NCBI GenBank assembly: GCA_029248885.1
Contig: JAQWIL010000037.1
Span: forward strand, 52,207 to 116,206
DNA length: 64,000 bases
DNA from: Flavobacteriaceae bacterium
GTDB taxonomy: Bacteria; Bacteroidota; Bacteroidia; Flavobacteriales; Flavobacteriaceae
Reading direction: 5' to 3'
The notes beneath the pieces are model-generated. The model worked only from the letters and a program-made list of their open reading frames with translations. It was not told the origin of the DNA and did not search any database. Of the stretch, positions 46,302 to 55,908 are shown one piece after another. Positions within the stretch are counted from its first letter, which is position 1, and each line of letters starts with the position of its first letter. Position numbers and translations under genes: made by a program.

Positions 46302-47344
46302 GATGACAAGCGATTTAATGTTTCTATCAATATTTGATTTTCTTGGGGTGTTCCAACAGAGAAACGAAGGCAGTTTTCACATCCCATTTGTTTGCTGCGA
46401 TTGCGTACAATGATGTCATTTTCGATGAGTTGAGTATATCGTTTGTGCGCATCATCAACTCGTACCAAAAGAAAATTCGCATCACTCGGATAAACCTTTT
46501 CAACAAAGGAAATCTTCTCTAGCTGTGCAAACAGACCCTTTCTTTCCGCAATAAGTTGTGTGATTTGCCCTTGGGTTGCATCCCAATCCGCTAAAGCAGA
46601 AATGGCACGCTCTTGGGTCAATGAATTGATATTATATGGGGGTTTGATTTTGTTGAGAATATCAATAATCTCTTCACTAGCGATACAGATCCCGAGCCGA
46701 ATTCCCGCTAGCCCATAGGCCTTGGAGAGGGTTTGTGTGATGATCAAGTTGGGATAGGATGATAACTCCAAAACCAAACTCTTTTGCGTTGAAAAATCGA
46801 TATATGCCTCATCGATTACCACAAGACCAGTAAAAGATTGTAGTAAGGTAAGGATGTCCTCTCGGCGAAATGAATTGCCACTTGGATTGTTGGGAGAACA
46901 TAGAAATATCGCTTTGGTTTGGGACGAAATTTGACTGAGGATATCTTTTGTAACTAACTGAAAATCATTATTTAAAGGAACTTCATCTAAAGAGATACAA
47001 TTGATGTTTGCAAGTACGTTGTACATTCCATAAGTTGGGGGCATCACAATGATTTTGTCTTGATTTGGAATGCAAAACGCACGGAAAATTAAGTCCAAAA
47101 CTTCGTCACTTCCATTCCCAAGAAGCAATTGATTGGCAGCTACCCCTCTACGCCTTGCGATGACTTCTTTTAGCTTTCGCTGTTGCGGATCGGGATAACG
47201 GTTTACACCATTGTCAAATGGATTTTCATTCGCATCCAAATACACAACCTCTCTCTCAACAGGGTCAAATTCATCCCGCGCCGAGGAATATGGCTGTAGA
47301 TTAGCAATGTGTGAGCGAACTAGTTTTTGGATATCAAAACTCAT
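46298..47344 (-). CDS. hisC: histidinol-phosphate aminotransferase
   Basis: A 348-aa PLP-dependent class I/II aminotransferase. Motifs: [19 protein letters not shown] at the N-terminus, [25 protein letters not shown] and the PLP lysine in [16 protein letters not shown]. Overlaps hisD and hisB by 4 nt. Confidence 0.97.
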   Translation of the reverse strand: MSFDIQKLVRSHIANLQPYSSARDEFDPVEREVVYLDANENPFDNGVNRYPDPQQRKLKEVIARRRGVAANQLLLGNGSDEVLDLIFRAFCIPNQDKIIVMPPTYGMYNVLANINCISLDEVPLNNDFQLVTKDILSQISSQTKAIFLCSPNNPSGNSFRREDILTLLQSFTGLVVIDEAYIDFSTQKSLVLELSSYPNLIITQTLSKAYGLAGIRLGICIASEEIIDILNKIKPPYNINSLTQERAISALADWDATQGQITQLIAERKGLFAQLEKISFVEKVYPSDANFLLVRVDDAHKRYTQLIENDIIVRNRSKQMGCENCLRFSVGTPQENQILIETLNRLSS

Positions 47345-48624
47345 GTCAAATCTTTTAATCGAAGACTTACAGCGTTTTTATGCGCATACAAGCCCTCGGC
47401 ATCGGCTAGGGTTTCTATCGAGGGTCCAAGGTCTTTCAAACCTGTCTCGCTTATCTTTTGAAAGGTAATCGCCTTTAGAAAACTATCCAAGTTAACGCCA
47501 CTGTATTGTTTGGCGTACCCATTGGTCGGTAAGGTGTGATTGGTCCCCGAAGCGTAATCACCTGCGCTTTCAGGAGTATAATTCCCAATAAACACCGATC
47601 CGGCGTTGGCTACCCCTTTGACAAACTTGTCTTCGTTGGCCATACAAATGATATAGTGTTCAGGGCCGTATTCGTTGATAAAAGCAATGGCATCGGATTC
47701 AGCATCAAAGTAAATGGCCGTTGAGTTTTCAAGTGCTTGTACAGCGATTTCTTTTCTGGGAAGTACCTCAAGCTGCTTTTGCACTTCGTTTTGCACTTTG
47801 TCAATAGTGTTTTGACTGGTGCTGACTAATACCACTTGGCTATCTGTACCGTGTTCTGCTTGTGAGAGTAAATCTGCTGCGACATAAGAAGGTACTGCTG
47901 TCTCGTCTGCGACGACCAACAACTCACTTGGCCCAGCCGGCATATCGATTGAAACGCCGTATTGCGTTGCTTTTTGTTTGGCAGCAGTAACATACTGATT
48001 ACCGGGTCCCAATATCTTATAAACCTGTGGAATCGTCTCTGTGCCAAAGGTCATTCCGCCAATGGCCTGGATCCCCCCGACTTGAAACAAACGGGTGACT
48101 CCGCATTTATAAGCTGCATAGCGGATGGCTGGCGCAAGTTGACCTGAGTGGTTTGGTGGCGTACACAGTACGATTTCACGACAACCAGCAATTGTAGCAG
48201 GAATGGCAAGCATAAGTATAGAAGAAAACAAAGGGGCTGTCCCTCCCGGGATATATAGCCCGACTTTCTCAATTGGTCGTTTCTCTTGCCAACAGGAGAC
48301 CCCCTCTTGCACATCAAGCTGTACTCGATCGGTTTGCTGTGCTTTGTGGAAGGCGTAGATGTTTTTATAGGCCTTATCAATCGCAGCTCGTAAATCAGCT
48401 GATAACTCGTTTTGGGCGCTTTTTAGATCGGCTAGGTCAACTTCAATACGTTCGGGTCGATAGCCATCAAACTTCTCGCTGTAGGTCTGTATGGCCTGAT
48501 CGCCTTGCCGTTGAATTGCGCCAAAGACTTCGTCCACAACTGGCATGACGTCGTCTAAAGATGCCATTGGGCGAGCAGTTAACTCACTCCATTGATCGGG
48601 AGTTGGATTCAACACCGCCTTCAT
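47341..48624 (-). CDS. hisD: histidinol dehydrogenase
   Basis: A 427-aa Zn/NAD enzyme that oxidises histidinol to histidine in two steps. Typical motifs: YIPGGTAPLFSSILMLAIPA, the family signature from about residue 225 (DMPAGPSELLVVADETA), SQAEHGTDSQ with zinc-binding His, and GPEHYIICM. Overlaps hisG and hisC by 4 nt. Confidence 0.97.
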   Translation of the reverse strand: MKAVLNPTPDQWSELTARPMASLDDVMPVVDEVFGAIQRQGDQAIQTYSEKFDGYRPERIEVDLADLKSAQNELSADLRAAIDKAYKNIYAFHKAQQTDRVQLDVQEGVSCWQEKRPIEKVGLYIPGGTAPLFSSILMLAIPATIAGCREIVLCTPPNHSGQLAPAIRYAAYKCGVTRLFQVGGIQAIGGMTFGTETIPQVYKILGPGNQYVTAAKQKATQYGVSIDMPAGPSELLVVADETAVPSYVAADLLSQAEHGTDSQVVLVSTSQNTIDKVQNEVQKQLEVLPRKEIAVQALENSTAIYFDAESDAIAFINEYGPEHYIICMANEDKFVKGVANAGSVFIGNYTPESAGDYASGTNHTLPTNGYAKQYSGVNLDSFLKAITFQKISETGLKDLGPSIETLADAEGLYAHKNAVSLRLKDLT

Positions 48625-49481
48625 AAGACCATTTTTTCTACTGGACAGACTAAAATATCTTGCGCTCCAGCTGCTTTTAACTCCTCGATGACTTCCCAGA
48701 ACGTCCCCTCATTGACAACAGAGTGAAGTGAGCTCCACCCTGGTTCGGCCAAAGGCAATACCGTTGGAGATTTTAATACCGGGAGTATAGACGATATCTT
48801 GTCAATACTCTCATTGGGGACATTCATCAAAATATACTTAGACTGACGACCTTTGAGAACAGACTGAATACGAAATTGCAATTTTTCTAAAATATCGCTC
48901 TTTTCAGCATCTAGGTTGTAGCTGGCTGCAAGAACGGCTTCGGATTTAAACAGTACCTCTACTTCTTTGAGGTTGTTTTTAAACAAGGTAGATCCACTGG
49001 AAACAATATCGCAAACCGCATCGGACAAGCCGATATTTGGAGCGATTTCAACCGAGCCATTGATAATGTGAAGTTCGGCGTCAATTCCTTTTTCTGCAAG
49101 AAACCCTTTCACTGTGTTTGGATAAGACGTTGCGATTTTCTTCCCTGTCAAACTTTCAATACTCTTGTAGGTATCCTCTTTCGGAATGGCGATTGATACC
49201 CGGCATTTTGAAAACCCGAGCTTCTCTTTGATGGAGATATCGTTTCCTTTTTCAACCAATAGATTTTCGCCAATGATCGCGATATCAACTACTCCGTCAC
49301 GAAGATATTGAGGAATATCCCCATTGCGCAGATAAAATATTTCTATAGGAAAATTACGAGCGGCGGCTTTTAACTGATCTTTACCATTATCGATAGAAAT
49401 TCCACAGTCATTGAGGAGTTTCAATGATTCATCATGAAGTCTTCCTGACTTTTGAACGGCGATGTGTAACTTTTTTTTCAC
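48621..49481 (-). CDS. hisG: ATP phosphoribosyltransferase, long (HisZ-independent) form
   Basis: A 286-aa enzyme catalysing the first, committed step of histidine synthesis. The catalytic domains (about 1-210) carry IAVQKSGRLHDESL, VDIAIIGENLL and SDAVCDIVSSGSTLFKNNL; the extra C-terminal region (about 215-286) is the ACT-like regulatory domain of the long form that binds histidine for feedback inhibition. Start is GTG at 49481; no ATG is available between it and the terminator hairpin. First structural gene after the attenuator. Confidence 0.96.
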   Translation of the reverse strand: MKKKLHIAVQKSGRLHDESLKLLNDCGISIDNGKDQLKAAARNFPIEIFYLRNGDIPQYLRDGVVDIAIIGENLLVEKGNDISIKEKLGFSKCRVSIAIPKEDTYKSIESLTGKKIATSYPNTVKGFLAEKGIDAELHIINGSVEIAPNIGLSDAVCDIVSSGSTLFKNNLKEVEVLFKSEAVLAASYNLDAEKSDILEKLQFRIQSVLKGRQSKYILMNVPNESIDKISSILPVLKSPTVLPLAEPGWSSLHSVVNEGTFWEVIEELKAAGAQDILVCPVEKMVL

Positions 49482-49503
49482 AATTTCAATTTATTATAAT
49501 AAA

Positions 49504-49532
49504 AAAACCCGCTTGAATCTCAAGCGGGTTTT
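49504..49532 (-). terminator. his attenuator terminator hairpin
   Basis: On the minus strand AAAACCCGCTTGA / TCAAGCGGGTTTT form a perfect 13-bp stem with loop GAT, followed by an uninterrupted T run, 22 nt before hisG. It is the terminating half of the attenuator and may also stop transcripts arriving from the upstream prohibitin operon. Confidence 0.92.
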
Positions 49533-49571
49533 GAATCGATTATATCATATCCAACTCAACTCGCCTGAGAC
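49517..49571 (-). promoter_or_regulatory. his attenuator antiterminator pairing
   Basis: The strand segment at 49558-49571 (GTCTCAGGCGAGTT) can pair with the left arm of the terminator at 49517-49530 (AACCCGCTTGAGAT): 11 Watson-Crick pairs, 2 G-U and 1 mismatch. It overlaps the end of the leader-peptide frame just before the stop, so a ribosome finishing the peptide covers it and a ribosome stalled on the His codons leaves it free. Confidence 0.8.
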
Positions 49572-49609
49572 AAGGTAAATAAGTGATGGATATGTGTGTT
49601 TTTTTTCAT
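49556..49609 (-). CDS. histidine operon leader peptide
   Basis: A 17-codon frame, MKKNTHIHHLFTLSQAS, with His at positions 6, 8 and 9 and a TGA stop at 49556-49558. Three His in four codons just upstream of a terminator and hisG is the signature of ribosome-mediated attenuation: scarcity of charged tRNA-His stalls the ribosome, the antiterminator forms and hisG is transcribed. A near-consensus promoter GATATTTG ends 8 nt before the ATG. Confidence 0.88.
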   Translation of the reverse strand: MKKNTHIHHLFTLSQAS

Positions 49610-49617
49610 ATCGATTG

Positions 49618-49625
49618 CAAATATC
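49618..49625 (-). promoter_or_regulatory. probable his operon -7 element
   Basis: GATATTTG on the minus strand differs from TAnnTTTG at one base and ends 8 nt before the leader-peptide ATG. No clear -33 element, so confidence is limited. Confidence 0.45.
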
Positions 49626-49646
49626 AAATAAAATTTTCAAAACACA

Positions 49647-50465
49647 CTATTGATTCCCCAAAATTATGGGTAAGCCATCTTTCCCACTCCCAATCACAAT
49701 CACTTTTGCATTGGGCGATTCTGACAATTGTAGCGTAGCTTCAATTCCTTTTTCAAGAAGGATATTTCTTGTTAGGGAAGCATTTAGAATTCGGTTGGCC
49801 ATTGCTTTACCTTCTGCTTCAATCCGTACTTTCTCTGCTTCTTTTGTTGCTTTTTCTAATCGAAACTCATACTCTAGTGATTCTTGCTCTTGGGTGAGTT
49901 TACGTTGAATCGCTTCTTTTATTGAAGATGGCAGAGTGACATCACGTACCAAGACCGCGTTGATTTGTACGAACTGTGGTTCTACCTTCTTTTTAGTTTC
50001 CTCAAAAATCTCGTTTTGAATTGCATCTCGTTTTGAAGAGTATAACTGTTCTGGTGTATAACGTCCAATCACTGAACGAGCAACGGCACGTATCTCTGGG
50101 ACGATTACGATATTGAGGTAGTCCTCGCCTTTGGTTTTGTGCAACAGTCCCAAATCGTCAATAATTGGTTGATAGAGCACAGAAACATCAAGTGAAATTT
50201 CAAGACCATTAGAAGACAAAACACGCATACCGCTTTCAAATTCTTCTTGTTGCTTGATGTTATAGACATACACCTTGTTCCAAGGCGCAATAATATGAAA
50301 ACCCTCCGATAAGGCTGGTTTGTCGGTAACGGTACCGCCACCAAATCGCTTCCATACGACTCCAGCTTCTCCATAGCCGATATTGACAGCTGAACGGAAA
50401 AGAAAAAGGAGTACAACAAAAAGCAATACAGTGATTGGTAGTCCGAGTTTAGGTAAATTATTCAT
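49647..50465 (-). CDS. SPFH/prohibitin family membrane protein
   Basis: A 272-aa protein with one N-terminal membrane helix (about 10-27), an SPFH domain (about 28-200: GYGEAGVVWKRFGG, LDVSVLYQP, IVPEIRAVARSVIGRYTPEQL) and a C-terminal helical coiled-coil rich in E, K and A (about 195-245). Prohibitin-like proteins form ring or cage scaffolds on the membrane, often with the FtsH protease; no protease gene is nearby. It lies 16 nt after fabG and is the last gene of the lpx operon. Confidence 0.92.
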   Translation of the reverse strand: MNNLPKLGLPITVLLFVVLLFLFRSAVNIGYGEAGVVWKRFGGGTVTDKPALSEGFHIIAPWNKVYVYNIKQQEEFESGMRVLSSNGLEISLDVSVLYQPIIDDLGLLHKTKGEDYLNIVIVPEIRAVARSVIGRYTPEQLYSSKRDAIQNEIFEETKKKVEPQFVQINAVLVRDVTLPSSIKEAIQRKLTQEQESLEYEFRLEKATKEAEKVRIEAEGKAMANRILNASLTRNILLEKGIEATLQLSESPNAKVIVIGSGKDGLPIILGNQ

Positions 50466-50481
50466 TGATATAAATTAAAAG

Positions 50482-51228
50482 TTAGGTAAGCATTCCACCA
50501 TCTACACTAAGAACCTGTCCAGTGATGTAACTAGATAGGTCCGAAGCCAAAAACACACAAGCATTGGCTACATCATTTGGCGTTCCACCCCGCTTGAGCG
50601 GGATTCCAGCACGCCATCCTGCAACAACATCCTCAGATAGTTGTGCGGTCATTTCAGTTTCAATAAAGCCCGGTGCAATCACATTGCAACGGATGTTTCG
50701 CGATCCAAGTTCAAGGGCAACAGACTTCGAAAAGCCAATAATTCCTGCTTTGGATGCTGCGTAATTTGATTGCCCAGCGTTCCCCTTTAAGCCAACAACA
50801 GAGCTCATGTTGATGATACTGCCATGTCGCTGCTTCAACATCGTGCGCTGAACAGCTTTGGTGAGGTTGAAAACAGATTTTAAATTGACTTCAATCACTT
50901 TGTCAAAGTCCTCTTCCGAGATACGCATCAGCAGATTGTCCTTGGTGATTCCCGCATTGTTGATCAACACATCAATGGTACTGAAGTCTGCGAGTATGTT
51001 CTCGACAAGCTCTTGCGATTGTTCAAAGTCAGCGGCATTGGATTGGTATCCTTTGGCTTGTACACCAAGTGCTTGCAATTCTGTTTCGAGTGCATTGGCA
51101 GCATCGACAGAAGAGCTATAGGAAAACACCACGTTGGCACCATGCTCCGCAAAAACAGTTGCGATACCTTTTCCGATACCACGACTTGCCCCAGTGATTA
51201 AAACAGTCTTGTTTTCGAGTAGTTTCAT
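50482..51228 (-). CDS. fabG: 3-oxoacyl-[acyl-carrier-protein] reductase
   Basis: A 248-aa short-chain dehydrogenase that reduces beta-ketoacyl-ACP in fatty-acid elongation. NADP-binding TGASRGIGKG (about 12-21), NNAGITKDNLLMR, and the catalytic Ser-Tyr-Lys in NMSSVVGLKGNAGQSNYAASKAG are canonical for FabG, as is the end SVDGGMLT. It is 4 nt after sucD, in an operon that also holds fabZ (fused to lpxC). Confidence 0.95.
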   Translation of the reverse strand: MKLLENKTVLITGASRGIGKGIATVFAEHGANVVFSYSSSVDAANALETELQALGVQAKGYQSNAADFEQSQELVENILADFSTIDVLINNAGITKDNLLMRISEEDFDKVIEVNLKSVFNLTKAVQRTMLKQRHGSIINMSSVVGLKGNAGQSNYAASKAGIIGFSKSVALELGSRNIRCNVIAPGFIETEMTAQLSEDVVAGWRAGIPLKRGGTPNDVANACVFLASDLSSYITGQVLSVDGGMLT

Positions 51229-51232
51229 TGAT

Positions 51233-52105
51233 TTAGTTTAGGATTTGAGCTACTTTTTTTCCGATTTCAGCTGGAGAGTCCACAACGTGAATCCCACAAT
51301 CTGACATGATTTTCTTTTTGGCTTCTGCAGTGTCCTCAGCCCCACCAACAATCGCGCCTGCATGACCCATGGTTCTGCCTTTTGGCGCGGTTTCTCCAGC
51401 GATAAACCCAACAACTGGCTTTGGATTGCCTTGTTCGAAAACCCAGCGTGCCGCATCGGCTTCGAGTTGCCCGCCGATTTCACCAATCATAACGATACAT
51501 TCTGTTTCCTCGTCATTCATAAGGAGTTCTACGGCCTCTTTGGTTGTTGTTCCAATGATGGGGTCTCCGCCAATGCCAATAGCAGTTGTGATTCCAAGAC
51601 CTTCTTTAACAACTTGATCAGCAGCTTCATAGGTCAGAGTTCCAGATTTGGACACGATGCCCACATTTCCTTTTTTAAACACAAAACCAGGCATAATACC
51701 AACTTTAGCTTCTTCTGGAGTGATTACACCAGGACAATTGGGCCCGACTAGGCGCGCATTACGTTCTTTGACATAAGAAGACGCTTTGACCATATCAGCG
51801 ACAGGAATGCCCTCTGTGATAGTTACAATGACCTGAATGCCTGCATCTGCAGCTTCCATGATGGCATCTGCTGCAAAAGCAGGGGGCACAAATATGATGG
51901 ATGTGTCTGCATCAACGGCATCAACAGCATCTTTGACCGTATTGAAAACAGGTTTGTCCAAATGGGTTTGTCCGCCCTTCCCTGGCGTAACTCCACCAAC
52001 AACCTGTGTGCCATAGGCAATCATTTGTTCGGCGTGAAAGCTTCCTTCACTTCCTGTAAACCCTTGTACAATAATTTTCGAGTCTTTATTGACGAGTACG
52101 CTCAT
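51233..52105 (-). CDS. sucD: succinyl-CoA synthetase, alpha subunit
   Basis: A 290-aa CoA-binding subunit of the TCA-cycle succinate--CoA ligase. Rossmann CoA site [42 protein letters not shown], and the phosphorylated histidine in GHAGAIVGG are intact. The beta subunit (sucC) is not adjacent, which is unusual compared with most bacteria where sucCD are paired. It sits between efp and fabG with gaps of 2 and 4 nt. Confidence 0.97.
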   Translation of the reverse strand: MSVLVNKDSKIIVQGFTGSEGSFHAEQMIAYGTQVVGGVTPGKGGQTHLDKPVFNTVKDAVDAVDADTSIIFVPPAFAADAIMEAADAGIQVIVTITEGIPVADMVKASSYVKERNARLVGPNCPGVITPEEAKVGIMPGFVFKKGNVGIVSKSGTLTYEAADQVVKEGLGITTAIGIGGDPIIGTTTKEAVELLMNDEETECIVMIGEIGGQLEADAARWVFEQGNPKPVVGFIAGETAPKGRTMGHAGAIVGGAEDTAEAKKKIMSDCGIHVVDSPAEIGKKVAQILN

Positions 52106-52107
52106 AG

Positions 52108-52674
52108 TTAATCTTTAATTCGTTCGATATAGGTTGATTTTTCGGTGTCCACTTTGATTTTATCTCCTTCATTGATAAACAAAGGGACATTAATTTTTGC
52201 GCCAGTTTCCAATGTAGCGGGCTTGGTCGCATTGGTTGCGGTATTTCCCTTCACGCCGGGCTCACTGTGTGTAACTTCTAATATCACACTGGCGGGCATG
52301 TCAACAGACAATGGAATCCCGTCATCCGAATTGGTCATCACAGTGACATGTTCCCCTTCCTTGAGCAGCTCTGGGGCGTCTAATATGCTTTTTTGAAGTT
52401 CGATTTGATTGTAATCATCGGTGTTCATAAAATGATAGGTCTCCCCATCATTGTATAAAAACTGAAATTTACGGGTTTCAACACGAACATCATCGATTTT
52501 ATGGCCTGCTGAAAAGGTGTTGTCAATCACTTTTCCACTGGTAACACTTTTGAGTTTTGTTCGAACAAAAGCGGGGCCTTTACCTGGCTTAACATGTAAA
52601 AACTCAATAACCTTATAAATGTCATTGCTGTAGCGAATGCAAAGTCCTTTGCGAATATCAGAAGTTGATGTCAT
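52108..52674 (-). CDS. efp: elongation factor P
   Basis: A 188-aa tRNA-shaped translation factor that relieves stalling at consecutive prolines. Three OB-like domains; the modification loop [16 protein letters not shown] has the conserved lysine at its tip, and the C-terminal [25 protein letters not shown] is typical. No modification enzyme gene (epmA/B, ymfI) is visible near it. 3 nt from lpxA and 2 nt from sucD. Confidence 0.97.
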   Translation of the reverse strand: MTSTSDIRKGLCIRYSNDIYKVIEFLHVKPGKGPAFVRTKLKSVTSGKVIDNTFSAGHKIDDVRVETRKFQFLYNDGETYHFMNTDDYNQIELQKSILDAPELLKEGEHVTVMTNSDDGIPLSVDMPASVILEVTHSEPGVKGNTATNATKPATLETGAKINVPLFINEGDKIKVDTEKSTYIERIKD

Positions 52675-52677
52675 GCG

Positions 52678-53463
52678 TTATGATGTTTTGGAATATCCTT
52701 TCATAATCCCTCGTTGTGAATCCCGAATAAATTGTAAAATCTCATCTCTTTCAGACGAAACTTCCATTTCTGCTTCAATAATTTCCACTGCCTGGGTATT
52801 GTTGTAACTTTGTTGATAGAGGATTCGGTAAATATTTTGAATCTCTCTAATTTTTTCACTTGTAAAACCACGACGACGAAGTCCTACGGAGTTGATCCCT
52901 ACGTAAGAGATTGGTTCACGTGCGGCTTTGACAAAAGGAGGAACATCTTTTCGAACCAAAGACCCACCAGCAATAAAAGAGTGACTTCCCACGGAACAGA
53001 ACTGATGGACAGCCGTCATCCCTGCCAAAATCACATAATCACCAATGTTGATATGCCCAGCCAGTGTGCTGTTGTTGGAAAAAACACAATGGTTACCAAC
53101 GATACAATCATGTGCGATATGAGAATAGGCCATAATTAGGCAATTTTCACCAATGATTGTTTTCCCTCTTGAGGAAGTTCCTCTGTTTATGGTTACACAT
53201 TCCCGAATGGTGGTATTGTCCCCGATTTCGGCAGTAGAGACTTCACCATTAAACTTTAAATCTTGTGGAACAGCAGAGATTACGGAGCCGGGGAAAATCG
53301 AACAATTTTTTCCAATTCGCGCACCTTCCATAATCGTAACGTTTGATCCAATCCAAGTGCCTTCACCAATTTCGACGTTTTTGTCGATGGTGGTAAAGGG
53401 TTCAATGACGACATTTTTGGCAATGATAGCTCTCGGGTGTACGTATGCGAGCGGTTGATTCAT
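52678..53463 (-). CDS. lpxA: UDP-N-acetylglucosamine acyltransferase
   Basis: A 261-aa left-handed beta-helix enzyme, first step of lipid A synthesis. Hexapeptide repeats run through residues about 1-185, with the catalytic His in LIMAYSHIAHDC and the acyl-chain ruler region VILAGMTAVHQFCSVG; the C-terminal helices (RRRGFTSEKIREIQNIYRILY) are typical. Its ATG overlaps the lpxC-fabZ stop by 4 nt. Confidence 0.97.
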   Translation of the reverse strand: MNQPLAYVHPRAIIAKNVVIEPFTTIDKNVEIGEGTWIGSNVTIMEGARIGKNCSIFPGSVISAVPQDLKFNGEVSTAEIGDNTTIRECVTINRGTSSRGKTIIGENCLIMAYSHIAHDCIVGNHCVFSNNSTLAGHINIGDYVILAGMTAVHQFCSVGSHSFIAGGSLVRKDVPPFVKAAREPISYVGINSVGLRRRGFTSEKIREIQNIYRILYQQSYNNTQAVEIIEAEMEVSSERDEILQFIRDSQRGIMKGYSKTS

Positions 53464-54860
53464 ATTTTGACTTGATTTTTCTTGACAATTTGTGCCATCA
53501 TCTCCGCTTCGGTGGTCAATCGCCCACGACTATATGCATATGCTTGCATATGACAGATTCCCCTTCTGATTGGAGAGAGGAGTTCCAATTTAAAAACAAG
53601 GGTATCACCTGGAACTACAGGGTGTTTAAACTTGGCATTCTCAATTTTCATAAAAAAAGTGAGATAGTTTTCTGGATCGGGCACAGAATTGAGAACCAAT
53701 ACCCCACCAGCTTGCGCCATCGCCTCGATTTGAAGGACACCTGGCATGACAGGTTGGCCTGGAAAATGTCCCTGAAAAAAGGGTTCATTCATGGTTACGC
53801 TTTTGACGGCTACTACATGTTTATCGCTGATTTCAAGGATTTTATCGACAAGCAGAAATGGAGGACGGTGTGGTAAGATATCCATAATCTGATTGACATC
53901 TAGTGCTGGCTCAGCATTTAAGTCATAATTGGGAACGTACTTTCTCTTCTCTTCCTTTATGATCTTGGCCATTTTTTTGGCAAACTGTGTGTTGATTCCA
54001 TGGCCTGGTTTTGAGGCGATGACCTTCCCACGTATTCGAGTTCCAATCAATGCCAAATCTCCAATCACATCCAAGAGTTTGTGGCGTGCTGCTTCATTCG
54101 GATAATGAAGGGTGAGGTTGTCTAAAATGCCATTGGGTTTTACAGAGATCGATTTTTTATTAAATGCTTTTCGCAAGCGACCCATAGTTTCTTCGGACAA
54201 TTCTTTGTCAACATACACAATGGCATTGTTGAGATCTCCACCTTTTATCAAACCACTTGATAAGAGATTTTCAAGTTCATGAAGAAAGCTAAATGTACGC
54301 GCATTGGCAAACTCTTTTTTGAATTGACTGAGTTTTTTTAGACTTGCATTTTGGGTTCCAAGTACTTTTGTGCCAAAATCAACCATGGTGGTAACCTCGT
54401 AGTTATCAGCGGGCAACAGCGTGATTTCGCTTCCCGTTTCTTCATCGGTGTAGGTTATATTCTCTTTGACAATATACTCATAACGTTCTGCATCAAGCTC
54501 TTGGATACCGACTTTATCGATAGCTTCAACAAAAAATTTGGATGAGCCATCCATAATCGGAGGTTCGGACGCATTTAGCTCGATAAGTACGTTGTCAACT
54601 TCACAGCCAACAAGGGCTGCTAAGACGTGTTCACTGGTTTGGATGGTCACGCCGTTTTTTTGGAGACTTGTTCCTCGTTTGGTATCTGCAACATGCTGAG
54701 CAAGTGCCTCAATAATGGGGTTGCCTTCCAAGTCGATGCGTTGAAAAGCATAACCATGGTTTGCACTGGCGGGTTTAAATGTCATTGTGACTTCTTCCCC
54801 GGTATGAATTCCTACACCTTTCAGTGTGACTGAACTTGCAATCGTAGTTTGTTTAGCCAT
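53460..54860 (-). CDS. lpxC-fabZ: LpxC-FabZ fusion (UDP-3-O-acyl-GlcNAc deacetylase / 3-hydroxyacyl-ACP dehydratase)
   Basis: A 466-aa fusion characteristic of Bacteroidota. Residues 1-about 300 are the zinc deacetylase LpxC ([14 protein letters not shown]; zinc ligands in SEHVLAAL and in [24 protein letters not shown]), and about 320-466 are FabZ ([37 protein letters not shown]). It couples the committed step of lipid A synthesis to fatty-acid dehydration. The start [11 protein letters not shown] is chosen at 54860; a longer open frame runs into lpxD and is not needed. It overlaps lpxD by 8 nt. Confidence 0.97.
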   Translation of the reverse strand: MAKQTTIASSVTLKGVGIHTGEEVTMTFKPASANHGYAFQRIDLEGNPIIEALAQHVADTKRGTSLQKNGVTIQTSEHVLAALVGCEVDNVLIELNASEPPIMDGSSKFFVEAIDKVGIQELDAERYEYIVKENITYTDEETGSEITLLPADNYEVTTMVDFGTKVLGTQNASLKKLSQFKKEFANARTFSFLHELENLLSSGLIKGGDLNNAIVYVDKELSEETMGRLRKAFNKKSISVKPNGILDNLTLHYPNEAARHKLLDVIGDLALIGTRIRGKVIASKPGHGINTQFAKKMAKIIKEEKRKYVPNYDLNAEPALDVNQIMDILPHRPPFLLVDKILEISDKHVVAVKSVTMNEPFFQGHFPGQPVMPGVLQIEAMAQAGGVLVLNSVPDPENYLTFFMKIENAKFKHPVVPGDTLVFKLELLSPIRRGICHMQAYAYSRGRLTTEAEMMAQIVKKNQVKI

Positions 54861-55881
54861 TTTCAGATTGGTTTTTTTGGAGTTTGTGAAGCGTTTCGAT
54901 GTGCTTCGGTAGATTTTTGAAATGAACATAAGATTTGTTGTAGGATAGATAGTCCAATGCTGGATAGCCCATGACCTTTTCGCCATCTTTTAGGTTGCGA
55001 AGAACACCACTTTTGGCTTGAATTTGCACGCGGTCACCAATTTTGAGGTGACCAGCAATACCAACCTGACCACCAATCACACAATGACTTCCAATTTTGG
55101 ATGAACCAGCAACACCTGTTTGGGCAGCAATAACGGTATGTGATCCGATTTCAACATTATGAGCAATTTGAATCAAATTGTCAAGTTTGACGCCTTTCCG
55201 AATAATCGTTTGCCCGAGTGTTGCCCGATCAATCGTGGTGTTTGCCCCGATTTCAACATCATCTTCAATCAAGACCATACCCGTTTGGGGAACCTTCTCA
55301 TAAGAGCCCTTGGCAGTAGGACTAAACCCGAAGCCGTCCGAACCAATTACCACGTTGTTGTGGAAAATACAATTGGCTCCGATTTCCGATTGTTGTAAAA
55401 TTTTTGTGCCAGAGAAAATTGTGGTATTATCGCCAATAATCACATCGGATTCGATAACCACATGGTCATGGATTTTGACGTTGTTTCCAATTTTCACTCC
55501 ATTATGAATAACCGTAAAGGCTCCTATATAGGAGTTTTTTCCAATGATAGCTGAGGAATCAATTACAGTGTGATTGTGAATGCCTTTAAACTCTTTCGCA
55601 GCGCCATTGAACTGACTGAGCATCGTTGTAAATGACTGGTAAGGGTCTGAAACTTTGATCAGTGTTGTGTGAATTTCTTTTTCTGGCTGAAAGCTTTCAC
55701 TGACAAGGGTAATACTCGCTTTTGTCGAATAGACAAAGGGAGTGTACTTCGGGTTTGCTAAAAAAGCAAGTGACCCTTCAGTTGCTTCTTCAATTTTCGC
55801 TAATGTAGAAACGCGGGCATCTTTATCTCCTACTATAAAACCATCTAGGATTTCGGCAATCTGAGAAGCAGTGTATTCCAT
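54853..55881 (-). CDS. lpxD: UDP-3-O-(3-hydroxyacyl)glucosamine N-acyltransferase
   Basis: A 342-aa enzyme for the third step of lipid A synthesis. The N-terminal uridine-binding domain (about 1-100, [19 protein letters not shown]) is followed by hexapeptide repeats forming a beta-helix, with the catalytic His in the [18 protein letters not shown] segment and the GSDGFGFSP nucleotide loop. First gene of a seven-gene operon ending in the prohibitin gene. A perfect -7 box TATTTTTG ends 5 nt before the ATG, so the mRNA is predicted to begin at or next to the start codon. Confidence 0.97.
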   Translation of the reverse strand: MEYTASQIAEILDGFIVGDKDARVSTLAKIEEATEGSLAFLANPKYTPFVYSTKASITLVSESFQPEKEIHTTLIKVSDPYQSFTTMLSQFNGAAKEFKGIHNHTVIDSSAIIGKNSYIGAFTVIHNGVKIGNNVKIHDHVVIESDVIIGDNTTIFSGTKILQQSEIGANCIFHNNVVIGSDGFGFSPTAKGSYEKVPQTGMVLIEDDVEIGANTTIDRATLGQTIIRKGVKLDNLIQIAHNVEIGSHTVIAAQTGVAGSSKIGSHCVIGGQVGIAGHLKIGDRVQIQAKSGVLRNLKDGEKVMGYPALDYLSYNKSYVHFKNLPKHIETLHKLQKNQSENG

Positions 55882-55886
55882 CGGTA

Positions 55887-55894
55887 CAAAAATA
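55887..55894 (-). promoter_or_regulatory. -7 element directly before the lpxD start codon
   Basis: TATTTTTG then TACCG then ATG on the minus strand. It is the only exact box I see on this strand upstream of any gene in the seven-gene operon. Confidence 0.7.
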
Positions 55895-55908
55895 ACAAAA
55901 TTGAAAGA

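Noticed and set aside
53445..53876. 143-codon open frame on the plus strand
   Set aside because: Antisense to the FabZ part of lpxC-fabZ; no family.
54861..54986. Longer N-terminus of LpxC-FabZ
   Set aside because: The extension overlaps lpxD by 134 bp and shows no homology; [11 protein letters not shown] is the natural start of LpxC.
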